Source of the DNA: Nitrospira sp.
Lineage (GTDB): Bacteria > Nitrospirota > Nitrospiria > Nitrospirales > Nitrospiraceae
Direction: 5' to 3'
DNA: 64,000 bases
Assembly: GCA_024998565.1 (NCBI GenBank)
Contig: JACOEM010000003.1
Location: 124,001 to 188,000 of the forward strand
Shown here: one piece after another, positions 62,328 to 64,000 of the stretch
Layout of the letters: each line of letters begins with the position of its first letter
Numbering within the stretch: the stretch's first letter is position 1
Program-made: the position numbers and the translations under genes
Notes under the pieces: model-generated
Told to the model about the DNA's origin: nothing
The model's database searches: none
The model's input: the letters and a program-made list of their open reading frames with translations, nothing else

Positions 62328-63785
62328 ATGCGCACGTTCCGAAGAAGACGAATGGCCACAGCGGGGGTTATGGGAGCGACTGTTTTCGGCGTCGCCATTG
62401 CGTCCGGGGTGGTGTTTTTGGCGGCTCAAGGACATGGCGAGGAGAAGCGGAATCATTCACAGTCTGCGATCGAGAAAACCAAGGAGAAGGGATTCGACGG
62501 GGTAGACTTTTCTTACGATCTGTTCGGCGCGCCATCCGGTCAATCGACGGCTCACATAGCGGATGAAGTGATGAAGAAAGACAGGGCGGACAAGCCACAG
62601 GTCATGGCGGATCACGCTGCGTTGTTGCAGACACGTTATACGCTCGAATGTAAGACCCAGACCGGGATCATGATGACCAAGGGGAAACCTCAGCCGATCG
62701 GACCCACGGTACAGCTGAAGGACGGTATGACCTGGGAGAAACTTTCGCACATGAGCGCCGAGGACATCCGGCGGCAGAAAGTGTTCCCGGCTGGATTCAT
62801 GCGGTTACCGCACGTCAAACACGAAGTCGGCGGCCAGGTGTTTCCTCAAAAACAGGTGGAACAATTTCCCCGGCTCGAACGTTTCGATGTGGACTTCGAC
62901 CTGCCGGACTGCTTTCTTCCCGAATTTCCCCCGCCGATTTTCCTGACCACCCATCCCGAATTGGGCGATGTCTCGCAGGGAGAAGTGCTGAGCGCGGACA
63001 ATTTCGATCGCTTGTTTCGCGGACTGATTACACCGGTTCAGTTGGATGGATTGAGGATGTTAGTGACCCAGTTCCCGCAGGAAGAATTCAACCTGACACC
63101 GGATCGGAAATCTCCCAAGCCGAGTCTGGGCGTGGCCTGCCTGGATTGCCATGTCAATTTTCACACCACCGGTCAATTTCATCTCAATCCGGACACCCGC
63201 CCTCAACGCGACCGGTTACGGCTGGATACGGTCAGTCTCAGGGGGATGTTCAATCAACAGGTTCACGGTTCAAAGCGAAGTTTGAGATCCATCGAGGACT
63301 TCACCGAATTCGAACAACGGACAGCCTATTTTAACGGCGATCCGATCCGCGCGATGAAGAAAGGGATGAACGTCATTGACCGTCTGCAGGTGGCACATAT
63401 GGCGCAAATCCAAAACATGATCGATTTTCCACCGGCGCCGAAGCTGGATCCCATGACCGGGCGGTTGGATCGTGCACGGGCGAGTCAGCGGGAGATCGCA
63501 GGCGAGGACCTGTTCTTCGGGAAGGCGCGCTGTGTCACCTGCCATCAGCCGCCGGCCTATACCGATCACATGCTCCACGATCTGTTTCTGGAACGATTCG
63601 GTGCCGAGGCCGACGGTCCGATCAAATCGTTCGCGTTACGGGGAATCAAGGATTCGCCGCCCTATCTCCACGATGGGCGATTGTTGACGTTGGAGGATAC
63701 GGTTGAATTTTTTAACCTCGTGGCAGGCCTCCAACTCAATCGCGACGAAAAGTCTGCGCTGGTGGCGTTTATGCGCGCGCTGTAG
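62328..63785 (+). CDS. Di-haem cytochrome c, CcpA/MauG-like
   Basis: The 485-residue exported protein begins with a Tat-like or anchor segment (RTFRRRRMATAGVMGATVFG). Two haem motifs are present: Cys271-x-x-Cys274-His275 (CLDCH) and Cys402-x-x-Cys405-His406 (CVTCH). The C-terminus KSFALRGIKDSPPYLHDGRLLTLEDTVEFFN is the standard end of bacterial di-haem peroxidase-type proteins. It probably works in the periplasm, as a peroxidase or electron carrier. GAGG before ATG 62328 decides the start. The twin arginines are not followed by a perfect Tat motif. Confidence 0.85.
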   Translation: MRTFRRRRMATAGVMGATVFGVAIASGVVFLAAQGHGEEKRNHSQSAIEKTKEKGFDGVDFSYDLFGAPSGQSTAHIADEVMKKDRADKPQVMADHAALLQTRYTLECKTQTGIMMTKGKPQPIGPTVQLKDGMTWEKLSHMSAEDIRRQKVFPAGFMRLPHVKHEVGGQVFPQKQVEQFPRLERFDVDFDLPDCFLPEFPPPIFLTTHPELGDVSQGEVLSADNFDRLFRGLITPVQLDGLRMLVTQFPQEEFNLTPDRKSPKPSLGVACLDCHVNFHTTGQFHLNPDTRPQRDRLRLDTVSLRGMFNQQVHGSKRSLRSIEDFTEFEQRTAYFNGDPIRAMKKGMNVIDRLQVAHMAQIQNMIDFPPAPKLDPMTGRLDRARASQREIAGEDLFFGKARCVTCHQPPAYTDHMLHDLFLERFGAEADGPIKSFALRGIKDSPPYLHDGRLLTLEDTVEFFNLVAGLQLNRDEKSALVAFMRAL

Positions 63786-63828
63786 TCCACGTCCGTCCGC
63801 AGCATGTTGATAGTAGCCGAGGAGTCAT

Positions 63829-64000
63829 ATGGGAACTCATGCGCGTCTCAACCAACCTCGTGTCCTGGCCTTGATTCTTGCCGGCGGCAAGGGTGAACGA
63901 TTGATGCCCTTGACGCAGGTACGCAGTAAACCCGCCGTGCCCTTCGGAGGTACGTACCGTCTCATCGATTTTGTCCTGAGCAATTTCTACAACTCCGGGA
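63829..64000 (+). CDS. glgC: Glucose-1-phosphate adenylyltransferase, N-terminal part (cut by window end)
   Basis: The 57 visible residues include [17 protein letters not shown], the nucleotide-binding motif, and [20 protein letters not shown], which is diagnostic of ADP-glucose pyrophosphorylase. The enzyme makes ADP-glucose for glycogen. GAGGAG precedes ATG 63829. The gene runs past the window. Confidence 0.92.
   Translation, partial: MGTHARLNQPRVLALILAGGKGERLMPLTQVRSKPAVPFGGTYRLIDFVLSNFYNSG

Overview
The window is a GC-rich bacterial chromosome segment. Its gene content fits an autotrophic or chemolithotrophic Nitrospirota (Nitrospira-like) bacterium: a DabAB inorganic-carbon pump with a PII-like partner, many sigma-54 activators, TPR proteins, a heavy-metal RND system and a glycogen gene. 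The taxonomic call is inference from gene content and was not tested.

Positions 1-7.3 kb are mostly housekeeping: a partial response regulator, a HAD hydrolase, a class III-type sirtuin, a ketopantoate-reductase fusion, a MATE transporter and a DUF2779 Fe-S protein. A tRNA-Ser(CGA) follows, with a duplicated 3' end and an inverted-repeat block beside it. Positions 7.5-19.5 kb are a compact natural-product locus: one 3120-residue FAAL-ACP-C-A-PCP-C-A-PCP-TE synthetase, a cyclic-peptide-type ABC exporter and an Sfp-type phosphopantetheinyl transferase. The predicted product is a fatty acyl dipeptide ending in glycine, released by a thioesterase with a Cys nucleophile.

Positions 19.5-33 kb hold tadA, an ECF sigma/anti-sigma pair, a glycosyltransferase-like protein, a MITE-like repeat, a small TPR operon, a thioredoxin-like protein, an EEP-family hydrolase, an HDOD protein, a VIT1-like transporter, a double SagB-type dehydrogenase, lipoproteins and a response regulator. 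Positions 33-39.6 kb are a CzcABC/CusABC-type metal efflux operon with a His-rich exported protein. Positions 39.8-44.6 kb are accessory DNA: a TacT/TacA-type toxin-antitoxin pair and wrecked RHS-repeat sequence split by an IS110-family element.

Positions 44.9-50.4 kb encode DabB, DabA and a PII-like protein. Positions 50.5-62.1 kb form a regulatory block: a histidine kinase, two NtrC-type sigma-54 activators and a set of small stress-type genes (double-CxxC zinc ribbons, DUF2294, VKOR-like, SPW, DUF6496, HAD-like). Several of these sit behind good -24/-12 sigma-54 promoter matches. Two tandem dyads of the form TGTC-N8-GACA with the same 19-bp centre spacing lie where enhancer sites would be expected. 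I read this block as an uncharacterised sigma-54 stress regulon. The window ends with a di-haem cytochrome c and the start of glgC.
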